7,537 nt of DNA from Alphaproteobacteria bacterium. GTDB lineage: Bacteria; Pseudomonadota; Alphaproteobacteria; Rhodospirillales; Magnetospirillaceae. The notes below the pieces were generated by a model. It had not been told where the DNA came from. It made no database searches and was given only the letters and a program-made list of their open reading frames with translations. The first letter of the stretch is position 1, and every line of letters starts with the position of its first letter. The stretch is taken from contig JADFZP010000151.1 in NCBI GenBank assembly GCA_015232485.1, positions 1-7,537 of the forward strand, in the 5' to 3' direction. The position numbers and the translations under genes were made by a program. Positions 1 to 7,263 of this stretch are shown here, piece after piece.

Positions 1-722
1 TCGTCGAGAACCCCCTTGGGCGGCGCGGCGACCAGTTCGGCCAAGGCGTCCAGCCGCCCGCCCAGCAGATCGAAATCGGCGATGATCTGGTAGCAGGGGG
101 CGCGCATCTCGGGGTCGCGCCGGCAGTACTCGATCACGGCGCCGAAATCCGGCGCGCTCGACCCCGTGCGGACGAAGCGGGCGTATTTGGCCGCCACGAT
201 GGCTAGGCGAAGCCGTGGCGTGCGCGAGGCCAGCCAGTCGATGCCGACCTCGATCCCGGCATAAAGCGCGTCGATCGGTTCGTCCGCGCCGCGGCCATAG
301 CGGGCTCGCAGGTCCGCCTGGCGCTTGAATTCCGCCTCGTCGTTCAAGAGGACCGAAAGCCGCAGCCAGCGCCCGATGCTGGCCTCGACCGCCTTGGCGT
401 CCCAGAGGCGGAGATTGCCCGGTGGGGCGAGCGCGCGAATCGCCGCGACCATCGCCTCGCCCTCGGGCGCGGCGAACGCCTCGACCGACAGGGGATGGAT
501 CAAGTCGGGCCGGCAGGTCAGCGCCTCGGTCAGCAGGCCCTTGGCCCGCAACGATTCGAGCAAGGCGTTGAGCGTCTTGGTTCCCCAGGCGGGAACGGTC
601 GGGCATGCCCGGTTCAGGCACTCCATGAAGACCGTCTTGCCGGTCGGGCCGTCGAGCAGTGCCTTCAGGCGCAGGGCGTTCCGCTCGGACGGAGTCAGGG
701 CGGCGGTGTCGATCGCGTTCAT
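1..722 (-). CDS. Unrecognised protein, N-terminal part (runs off left edge)
   Basis: An open frame of 240 codons runs from the ATG at 722-720 to the window edge with no stop, so only the N-terminal part is visible. I do not recognise the family with certainty. The protein looks soluble: no signal peptide or membrane segment is visible. It reads as a helix-rich chain. Residues about 8-75 have a winged-helix-like feel (leucine-rich helices, then 'AKGLLTEAL' and 'LIHPLSVEAF'), followed by helical-repeat-like sequence up to 'IIADFDLLGGRLDALAELV'. The N-terminal regions of some large bacterial SNF2/DEAD-type helicases look similar, but no helicase motif lies inside the window, so this is only a guess. 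The gene starts 48 bases after the lepA stop, on the same strand and in the same reading frame, so cotranscription is plausible. There is no clear Shine-Dalgarno before the ATG; a TTG at 758-756 and a CTG at 731-729 are in-frame alternatives. Confidence 0.62.
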   Translation of the reverse strand, partial: MNAIDTAALTPSERNALRLKALLDGPTGKTVFMECLNRACPTVPAWGTKTLNALLESLRAKGLLTEALTCRPDLIHPLSVEAFAAPEGEAMVAAIRALAPPGNLRLWDAKAVEASIGRWLRLSVLLNDEAEFKRQADLRARYGRGADEPIDALYAGIEVGIDWLASRTPRLRLAIVAAKYARFVRTGSSAPDFGAVIEYCRRDPEMRAPCYQIIADFDLLGGRLDALAELVAAPPKGVLD

Positions 723-735
723 GGAGGGCAGGCTA

Positions 736-766
736 ACGCCGGGATTGCGATCGCGCAACCCGGCGT
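736..766 (-). terminator. Strong hairpin between lepA and the downstream frame
   Basis: The sequence shows a near-perfect stem-loop. Arms of 8 bases (736-743 with 759-766) are followed by one unpaired base (744), a second 5-base stem (745-749 with 754-758) and a 4-base loop (750-753). It starts four bases after the lepA stop codon on the minus strand. No T-run follows (the next bases read TAGCC), so it does not fit a standard intrinsic terminator. It may instead be an attenuator, an RNA 3'-end stabiliser or a structure limiting translation of the next frame, whose start lies 14 bases further on. The structure is seen directly; its role is inference. Confidence 0.5.
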
Positions 767-770
767 CGCT

Positions 771-2573
<1,803 letters not shown>

Positions 2574-2608
2574 TTTTTCAGGTGCGCCTTCGAACGATGC
2601 TGGCCGGG

Positions 2609-2637
2609 AACATAGGGCGAAAGCCCTTGTCAGGCAA
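2609..2637 (-). promoter_or_regulatory. Sigma-70-like promoter for lepA
   Basis: On the minus strand a -35 hexamer TTGCCT (2637-2632) and a -10 hexamer TATGTT (2614-2609) are separated by exactly 17 bases. Each matches four of six consensus positions. Transcription would start near 2602 and give a leader of about 30 bases before the lepA ATG. The spacer contains the inverted repeat AGGGC-GAAA-GCCCT (2614-2627), which overlaps the edge of the -10 and could be a small operator. The elements are seen directly; promoter activity is inferred. Confidence 0.55.
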
Positions 2638-2689
2638 GCAGCGCCCGGCCCCTCGGATGAGCCCTTCCCCTATCCCTCTCGCACGGCTA

Positions 2690-2709
2690 GAGTTGAACCG
2701 AATCAACTC
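2690..2709 (+). promoter_or_regulatory. 7-bp dyad just upstream of the DUF1476 gene
   Basis: GAGTTGA (2690-2696) and TCAACTC (2703-2709) form a perfect inverted repeat with a 6-base spacer. It ends one base before the Shine-Dalgarno GGGGA (2711-2715), which itself lies 8 bases before the ATG at 2724. It could be an operator or a leader hairpin next to the ribosome site. A weak -10-like TAGAGT (2688-2693) overlaps the left arm, but the -35 position (TTCCCC, 2665-2670) is poor, so I do not assign a promoter with confidence. Confidence 0.35.
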
Positions 2710-2723
2710 CGGGGACGAAAGCG

Positions 2724-3047
2724 ATGGTTTTCGACAAGCGCGGCGTTTCGCCGCACGAGGCAAAGCACAGCCGCGACGCCGAGTTGGACTTCAAGGTGAC
2801 GGTCCGGCGCAACAAGCTGGCCGGCCTGTGGGCGGCGGAACTGCTGGGCCTGATCGGCCAAGCGGCGCACGACTACGCCAAGCAGGTCGTCCACTCCGAC
2901 TTCGAAGAGCCGGGCGAGGAGGACGTCGTCCGCAAGCTCGACTCCGACCTGAAGGGCAAGGTCACCCTTCACGAAATTCGCGAGAAGATGTCCCATTTCC
3001 TCCACGTCGCCCGCGACCAGATCATGGGCGAGCACAAGAAGGATTAG
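2724..3047 (+). CDS. DUF1476 family protein, ATPase inhibitor subunit zeta-like
   Basis: The 107-residue protein matches the DUF1476 family, whose Paracoccus denitrificans member (zeta) binds F1-ATPase and blocks ATP hydrolysis. Seen here are the family's FDKR start (3-6), EAK followed by RDAELDFK, the core RRNKLAGLWAAELLG, then YAKQVV and DFEEPGEEDVVRKL, and a C-terminal helix pair ending in HKKD. Length is close to the usual 100-107. There is no signal peptide, so it should be cytoplasmic and act on the inner face F1 sector. The start is fixed by GGGGA 8 bases upstream. The gene stands alone, divergent from lepA, with no ATP synthase gene nearby. The N-terminal inhibitory stretch appears to diverge from my recollection of the family (GVSPH where an acidic/aromatic segment is usual), and the C-terminal tail is very basic, so inhibitor activity is not assured. 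Confidence 0.92.
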   Translation: MVFDKRGVSPHEAKHSRDAELDFKVTVRRNKLAGLWAAELLGLIGQAAHDYAKQVVHSDFEEPGEEDVVRKLDSDLKGKVTLHEIREKMSHFLHVARDQIMGEHKKD

Positions 3048-3809
3048 CTAGAGTCTTTCGCGCTGGCCGATCGCGTGATCGACCAGATCGTTCATCCGCG
3101 TCGAGACGTGATCCAGGGCGCGGATCAGACGCAGGACGGTTCGGGCCAGTTTCCCGATTTCGTCGCGACGGCCGATCAGGGCGCTGACCTTCCGAGCGTC
3201 CAGATGGCCGCGCTCCAGGTCGCAGGCGACGTCGCTGATGACGTCGATGGGGCCGCCGATATGGCGCGCCAGCATCGCCGAGGTGCCGAACGCCAGGGGC
3301 AGGACGGCGGCCAAGGACAGCAGCGCGAACAGCACGCGATCTTGGGTGCCGAAGCCGGCGGTGTCGCGCGGCAGGCTGATCGCCACCACGCCCCGCGCCA
3401 CGCCGTCGTCGTCGAACAGCGGCTGGGCGACGTGCAGGGCGTCGTGCTCGATGATCAGCGTGGGGACCAAGGCGGCGAGCACGGCGCGCGCGGCCTCGGG
3501 GGTGTGGCGCCGGGCGAAATCCAAGCTCTCGTGTTCCGGAACCACCGAGACCAGCGGCTCGCCCGCGTGGTCGAATGCGGCGATCGCCAGGAATCGCCCG
3601 CTCAGCATCAGCCGGCGAACACGCGACGCGACGTCTTCACCGGCGCCGGCCACCACTTCGGCGACGAGTTGGGCGGTGGCCAGCGCCTCGCCGCGCCGCG
3701 CCCGTTCGAGATCGCGATCCGTTCCGATCTTGTAGGCGGCCAAGCCCCCCAGCACGGCCAGCGTCATGACCACCGTGAACAGCAGCCAAATCCTGAGGAA
3801 AAGACTCAC
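3048..3809 (-). CDS. Two-helix membrane sensor with HAMP domain and no output domain
   Basis: A 253-residue inner-membrane protein. From the GTG start: a short cytoplasmic end, transmembrane helix 1 (about 6-26), a periplasmic region (about 27-157) with a PAS/Cache-like feel ('AIAAFDHAGEPLVSV', 'VAQPLFDDDGVARGVVAIS'), transmembrane helix 2 (about 159-181) and a HAMP domain (about 178-234) with the conserved Pro187 and DEIG (216-219). It stops about 19 residues after HAMP, with no kinase, GGDEF, EAL or methyl-accepting region. The downstream DNA is the convergent DUF1476 gene, so no output domain has been split off by a frameshift. I chose GTG 3809-3807 because GAGG lies 5 bases upstream and the first helix begins directly; the frame is open further upstream to 3890, but that would add a non-hydrophobic leader running across the divergent control region. 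The ligand is unknown. It shares a control region with the transporter. Confidence 0.85.
   Translation of the reverse strand: MSLFLRIWLLFTVVMTLAVLGGLAAYKIGTDRDLERARRGEALATAQLVAEVVAGAGEDVASRVRRLMLSGRFLAIAAFDHAGEPLVSVVPEHESLDFARRHTPEAARAVLAALVPTLIIEHDALHVAQPLFDDDGVARGVVAISLPRDTAGFGTQDRVLFALLSLAAVLPLAFGTSAMLARHIGGPIDVISDVACDLERGHLDARKVSALIGRRDEIGKLARTVLRLIRALDHVSTRMNDLVDHAIGQRERL
3063..3086. repeat. Imperfect inverted repeat past the DUF1476 stop
   Basis: CTGG-c-CGATC (3063-3072) pairs with GATCG-a-CCAG (3077-3086) around a 4-base loop, with one mismatch. It lies 16 bases after the DUF1476 stop and inside the last codons of the convergent HAMP gene. It could end or stabilise the DUF1476 transcript, but no T-run follows and it also codes for protein, so chance is quite possible. 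Confidence 0.25.
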
Positions 3810-3883
3810 AAGCCCCTCTTCGATGTGGTTTTTTCCTGGATTATGATCTCTGGTATCCAAGCTTAATTGTGGATACGCCGTCA
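3810..3883. promoter_or_regulatory. Divergent control region between HAMP sensor and transporter genes
   Basis: This short stretch is clearly richer in A and T than its surroundings. It holds two overlapping -10-like elements in opposite directions: TATGAT on the plus strand (3842-3847) and CATAAT on the minus strand (3845-3840), each five of six to consensus. Neither has a convincing -35 hexamer at 16-18 bases, which suggests activator dependence or a misread. A T-run (3829-3834) lies to the left and a dyad (3853-3876) to the right, where the plus-strand start site would fall. Promoter activity is inferred from sequence only. Confidence 0.45.
3853..3876. promoter_or_regulatory. Operator-like dyad, 7-bp arms
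   Basis: GTATCCA (3853-3859) and TGGATAC (3870-3876) are perfect inverted copies separated by 10 bases that include a HindIII-type palindrome edge. The 24-base span begins about where transcription from the plus-strand TATGAT would start, a usual position for a repressor site, and would also fold in the leader RNA. The repeat overlaps the upstream candidate GTG start of the transporter gene (3869). It is seen directly; the binding protein is unknown. Confidence 0.45.
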
Positions 3884-5668
3884 ATGTCAATGAGCGCCCG
3901 CGCCCCCATGGACCGACCCAAGGACCTGTTGTACGGGGTGGACGATGTGCCGCCGCTCGCCACCCTGGCCGGTCTCGCCTTGCAGCATCTCGCGCTGGTC
4001 GCGATCTTTCTTCTGGTCGCGGTGACGGTCGCCCGCTTGGCCGGACTGCGACCCGAAGCGGCCTTGTCCCTGGTCGCCATGACCCTGGTCGCGGGGGCGG
4101 TGGGCACGGCGGCGCAGTCGTTTGGGCGGCTGGGCATCGGGTCCGGGTATCTGGTGCCCACCACCACCACCACCATCCTGTTGCCGCCCACCGCCGCCGC
4201 CCTGGCCGGGGGTGCCGGGCTGGACGCGGTGATGGGCATGACCATGGTCAGCGGCCTGGGCGCGATGGCGCTGTCGCGGGTGATCGCCAAGCTGCGCCCG
4301 GTTTTTCCGGCCGAGATCACCGGTTTCGTGGTGTTCATCGTGGGCATGAGCGTCATCATCCTGGCGATGCGGAATTTTCTCGGCGTGGCGGGTGGCCTCG
4401 CGCCCAACGCGGGCGGCGCCGGGCTGTTCGTGGCCACGGCGACCCTGTCGGTGATGGTCGGACTGGGCGTGTGGGGCACCCAGCCGATGCGCCTGTTCTC
4501 GCCCTTGATCGGCATGGGGGTCGGGTATGGGCTGTCGTTCCTGCTCGGCCTGTTCGAGCGCGAAACGCTGGATCTGATCGCGGCGGCGCCGCTGTTCGCC
4601 GTGCCCCGGCCGTTCACGGTGGGACTCGCGTTCGACGCCGGGCTGCTGGTGCCGTTTCTGATCGCCGCCGTGGCCCTGTCGCTGAATTCGATCGGCGCGG
4701 TCAACGCCGCCCAAAAGGTCAACGAGGTCGAGTGGAAGCGCCCCGACCTGGAACGGGCGGCTCGCGGCGTGCTGTCGGATGGCTTGGCCTGCGTGCTGGC
4801 GGGTTTGCTCGGCGGGGTGGGGCAGGCGGCCACCTCGGGCGCGGTTGGGCTGTCGCAGGCCACCGGCGCGACCAGCCGGGTGATTGGCTTCGCCATCGCC
4901 GCCGGGCTGGCCGGGCTGGCCTTCCTTCCTCGGGTGTCGCAGGTGCTGCTGGCCATGCCCGAGCCGGTGGTTGGGGCGGCCCTGATGTTTTCAGGCTGTT
5001 TCCTGATGGTCAACGGAATGCGGATGATCGCCTCGCGCATGCTGGATTCGCGCAAGGTGTTCGTGCTGGGCATCGCCTTGGCGTTCGGCTTGGCCCGCGT
5101 GGCCTTTCCCGACCACTTCGACGCGGCCCCCTCGTGGCTGGCGCCATGGGTGGGTTCGCCGATGTCGTTGGCGGTTTGTCTGGCGCTGGGGTTGAACCTG
5201 ATCTTTCGCATCGGGATTTCGCGCCGCGACGCCCTGACCGTGGACAGCGCCAACGCCGATCTGGGCCAAGTGGCGACTTTTCTCGATGAACAGGGCGCCC
5301 TGGCCGGCGCCCGGCCCGACGTGGCGCACCGCGCCCGTTTCGCCGTGTTGGGCGCCTTGGAGACCATGATCGAGGGAAAGATGGTCCGCGACTCGTTGCG
5401 CCTGGGCCGCCACTTCCCCCAGGTGACGATTCCCGGCGGGCTGATCACCATTCGCACCCGCTTCGACGAGTTCACCCTGAACGTCGACCTATCCTATCGC
5501 GGAGCGCCGTTCGAGCCGCAAGCCGCCCGTCCCGGCGAGGACGAGATCCTGGACGGTCGGGACGGCTTGGCCGCGTTCAGCCGCTACATGATCGGCCGGT
5601 CGGTCGACAAGGTTCACGTAGCAACGCATGAAGACCAATGCGTCCTCACGCTCAGCCTGCGGAACTGA
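3884..5668 (+). CDS. NCS2-type permease (xanthine/uracil family) with C-terminal RsbW/GHKL-like tail
   Basis: The first 448 or so residues form a hydrophobic, many-helix inner-membrane core of the nucleobase:cation symporter-2 fold. Landmarks are the LLYGVDDVPP entry segment, GSGYLVPTTTTTILLPP (helix 3 region, poly-Thr 93-97), FPAEITGFVVFIVGMSV, the helix 8 region LNSIGAVNAAQKVNEVEW (from 267) and the helix 10 region TSGAVGLSQATGATSR (317-332). Acidic and Asn residues used for substrate and proton binding in classical members appear replaced (Asn268, Ala272, Gly319, Ala320), so the substrate is uncertain. Residues about 449-594 are a cytoplasmic extension absent from classical members. Its order of segments resembles an RsbW-type HATPase: helix with ALETMIEG near Glu493, strand pair with DLSYRGAPF near 535, then DGLAAFSRYMIGRSVDKV, but ATP-binding boxes look degraded. 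ATG 3884 (GGAT 9-12 bases upstream) is preferred; GTG 3869, ATG 3890 and ATG 3908 are alternatives. Confidence 0.88.
   Translation: MSMSARAPMDRPKDLLYGVDDVPPLATLAGLALQHLALVAIFLLVAVTVARLAGLRPEAALSLVAMTLVAGAVGTAAQSFGRLGIGSGYLVPTTTTTILLPPTAAALAGGAGLDAVMGMTMVSGLGAMALSRVIAKLRPVFPAEITGFVVFIVGMSVIILAMRNFLGVAGGLAPNAGGAGLFVATATLSVMVGLGVWGTQPMRLFSPLIGMGVGYGLSFLLGLFERETLDLIAAAPLFAVPRPFTVGLAFDAGLLVPFLIAAVALSLNSIGAVNAAQKVNEVEWKRPDLERAARGVLSDGLACVLAGLLGGVGQAATSGAVGLSQATGATSRVIGFAIAAGLAGLAFLPRVSQVLLAMPEPVVGAALMFSGCFLMVNGMRMIASRMLDSRKVFVLGIALAFGLARVAFPDHFDAAPSWLAPWVGSPMSLAVCLALGLNLIFRIGISRRDALTVDSANADLGQVATFLDEQGALAGARPDVAHRARFAVLGALETMIEGKMVRDSLRLGRHFPQVTIPGGLITIRTRFDEFTLNVDLSYRGAPFEPQAARPGEDEILDGRDGLAAFSRYMIGRSVDKVHVATHEDQCVLTLSLRN
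4160..4174 (+). repeat. (ACC)5 trinucleotide tract coding for five threonines
   Basis: Five identical ACC codons in a row encode Thr93-97 of the permease, directly after a CCC proline codon, in the segment expected to be helix 3, which lines the substrate site in NCS2 proteins. Such a tract can gain or lose whole codons by slippage without breaking the frame. Confidence 0.8.
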
Positions 5669-5671
5669 CTC

Positions 5672-6289
5672 TCAGCTTCCCGGAACGGGGACCGAAACCC
5701 GCACCGTCTGGCCGCTCGGGCCGGGGAAGCGGTCGAACAGCGCGGTGACCAGATAGGGCATCACCTCGGGCAGGGCTCGGGCGCCGCCCTCGCTGACCGC
5801 GCGGCCCTCGAACAGTTTGCTCACCCGTCCGGCGCGCCAGGCGGGGCCTTCGGCCATTTCGACCTCGAGCCAGCGCAGGAAGCTGGTGTCGCTTCTCACC
5901 CGGTCGATCGGTATGTGGGCGCCGTATCCCCAGCCCCAAGGCGAGTGGCCGTGGCCCCAGCCCAGTCCGGTGGTGAAGGTCGGCTCGGACCAGATGCGGG
6001 TGCGGCCCTCGTCGACGCCGTAATCCAGAAACACCACGGCGTCGCCGATCCGCCGGCCTTCGGCCGGCACCGGCCGCCAGCCGCGTTCGGACAGGGCGGC
6101 GGCGATTTGGTTGGCGTAGGCCTGGAATTCCAGGCTGCCGGTCTGCGCCTTGCTGGGCAGGATGGTGAAGGTGCGGGCCGGAGGCGCCGGAGGCAGGGCG
6201 TGGAAGCGGGTGACGTCCGAGGTCACCAGACGCGGCCCGCACGCGGCGAGCGACAGGACCATCAGGGCCAGGGCTGCGAATGGCTTCAT
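5672..6289 (-). CDS. DUF4136-like lipoprotein
   Basis: A 205-residue predicted lipoprotein. The N-terminus has Lys2, a hydrophobic stretch and the lipobox LAAC (14-17), so Cys17 would be lipidated; Gly at +2 suggests transfer to the outer membrane. The mature part carries the DUF4136 pattern: a valine/threonine strand with 'TRFHALPP', 'TFTILPS', the helix 'FQAYANQIAAALSERGWRPV', then 'VVFLDYGVDEGRTRIW'. Residues 108-125 form a striking Gly/Trp/His cluster (GWGHGHSPWGWGYG). The function of the family is unknown. The ATG at 6289-6287 is well supported by AGGAGG six bases upstream; the frame is open further upstream, but those codons overlap recR and lack a ribosome site. The gene follows recR on the same strand after 46 bases and converges on the permease, with only three bases between the two stop codons. 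Confidence 0.83.
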   Translation of the reverse strand: MKPFAALALMVLSLAACGPRLVTSDVTRFHALPPAPPARTFTILPSKAQTGSLEFQAYANQIAAALSERGWRPVPAEGRRIGDAVVFLDYGVDEGRTRIWSEPTFTTGLGWGHGHSPWGWGYGAHIPIDRVRSDTSFLRWLEVEMAEGPAWRAGRVSKLFEGRAVSEGGARALPEVMPYLVTALFDRFPGPSGQTVRVSVPVPGS

Positions 6290-6335
6290 GGCGGACCTCC
6301 TCATGCCAAACAATATGGAAGGCCCAAGGGGTTTG

Positions 6336-6929
6336 TCACATGGGCCGGCGGGCCGCCAGGGCGGCGCTGATGGTGCCCTCGTCGAGATAGTCGAGTTCAC
6401 CCCCCACGGGAACGCCATGGGCGAGCCCGGTCAGGCGCAACGACGCCCCGGCCAGCCGATCGACGATGTAATGGGCGGTGGTCTGGCCGTCGACGGTGGC
6501 CGACAGCGCCAGGATCACCTCGCGCACCGGGCCCGCGGCGACCCGTTGAACCAGGCCGGGGATGCCCAGATCCTCGGGGCCGACGCCCTCCAGCGCCGAC
6601 AGCACGCCGCCCAGCACGTGGTAGCGGCCGCGAAAGGCGCCCGATCGCTCCAGCGCCCACAGGCTGGCGACGTCCTCGACCACGCACAGCATGGTCTCGT
6701 CGCGCCGCGAATCGGCGCAGATCGCGCAAGGGTCGGCGCTGTCGAGATTGCCGCACACCGAGCAGGCGCGCACCCGGTCCAGGGTCTCGGCGATGGCGCG
6801 GCCCAGCGGTTCGAGCAGGCTGTCGCGCCGCTTGATCAGGAACAGGGCGGCGCGGCGGGCCGAACGCGGCCCCAGCCCCGGCAATCGCGCCAGAAGCTGG
6901 ACCATCCGCTCGATCTCGGGCCCGGCCAT
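6336..6929 (-). CDS. recR: Recombination mediator protein RecR
   Basis: RecR acts with RecO (and RecF) to load RecA on SSB-coated single-stranded DNA at gaps during recombinational repair. The 197-residue protein has the standard length and layout: an N-terminal helix-hairpin-helix segment LPGLGPRSARR (16-26), a four-cysteine zinc finger (Cys56, Cys59, Cys68, Cys71), a Toprim domain beginning at VVED (Glu85, Asp86) and running through the 'LGGVLSALEGVGPEDL' and 'VDGQTTAHYI' segments, and the C-terminal 'LTGLAHGVPVGGELDYLDEGT' region typical of the family (given here only in part as a landmark). The ATG at 6929-6927 is preceded by GAGGG about 8 bases upstream. It lies 13 bases after the ybaB stop, in the conserved dnaX-ybaB-recR order, so it is very likely translated from the same mRNA. 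Confidence 0.99.
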   Translation of the reverse strand: MAGPEIERMVQLLARLPGLGPRSARRAALFLIKRRDSLLEPLGRAIAETLDRVRACSVCGNLDSADPCAICADSRRDETMLCVVEDVASLWALERSGAFRGRYHVLGGVLSALEGVGPEDLGIPGLVQRVAAGPVREVILALSATVDGQTTAHYIVDRLAGASLRLTGLAHGVPVGGELDYLDEGTISAALAARRPM

Positions 6930-6942
6930 GGCCCCGTCCCTC

Positions 6943-7263
6943 TTAGAAGGGAAGCTTCAGGCCGGGGATGTTCAGGCCGCCGGTCAGCTTGGCCATCTCG
7001 TCCTGCATGGCGGCGTCGGCCTTGCCCTTGGCGTCGTTGAAGGCGGCGACGATCAGGTCTTCCAGCACCTCGACGTCCTCGGGATCGACCAGCGACTTGT
7101 CGATGGTGACCTTGCGCAGGTCGCCCTTGCCGTTGACGACGACGCGCAGCATGCCGCCGCCCGAGGCGCCGGTCACCTCGATCTCGGCCATCTTGGCCTG
7201 CATCTCGCCCATTTTGGCCTGCATCTGCTGGGCCTGCTTCATGATGTTCCCGAGATTCTTCAT
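6943..7263 (-). CDS. ybaB: YbaB/EbfC family nucleoid-associated protein
   Basis: A 106-residue protein of the YbaB/EbfC family: small dimeric DNA-binding proteins of the nucleoid, often encoded between dnaX and recR. Visible features are the N-terminal helix rich in Met and Gln (MKQAQQMQAKMGEMQAKM, residues 8-25), the central strands 'VTGASGGGMLRVVVNGKGDL' and 'KVTIDKSLVDPEDVEVLEDL', and the C-terminal helix and tail ending GLKLPF. Length is normal. The ATG at 7263-7261 overlaps the dnaX stop by four bases (ATGA), which suggests translational coupling; AGAGGA lies about 7 bases upstream. The same frame is open upstream to 7503, but that stretch overlaps dnaX and is Arg/Gly-rich shadow sequence, so I excluded it. 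Confidence 0.97.
   Translation of the reverse strand: MKNLGNIMKQAQQMQAKMGEMQAKMAEIEVTGASGGGMLRVVVNGKGDLRKVTIDKSLVDPEDVEVLEDLIVAAFNDAKGKADAAMQDEMAKLTGGLNIPGLKLPF

Noticed and set aside
3841..5475. A 544-codon open frame on the minus strand, antisense to the permease
   Set aside because: Its Ser/Thr/Arg/Ala-rich product is typical shadow sequence, while the plus strand encodes a coherent multi-helix transporter.
5624..5643. Inverted repeat ACGCAT-N8-ATGCGT near the end of the permease gene
   Set aside because: It lies in coding sequence, with short arms and no T-run; likely chance.
5678..5691. Small hairpin-like TCCCG/CGGGGA just past the permease stop
   Set aside because: The stem is only 4-5 pairs with a bulge and no T-run, too weak to call a terminator.
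6290..6418. N-terminal extension of the lipoprotein frame
   Set aside because: It overlaps recR, lacks a ribosome site, and would bury the signal peptide; AGGAGG points to the ATG at 6289.
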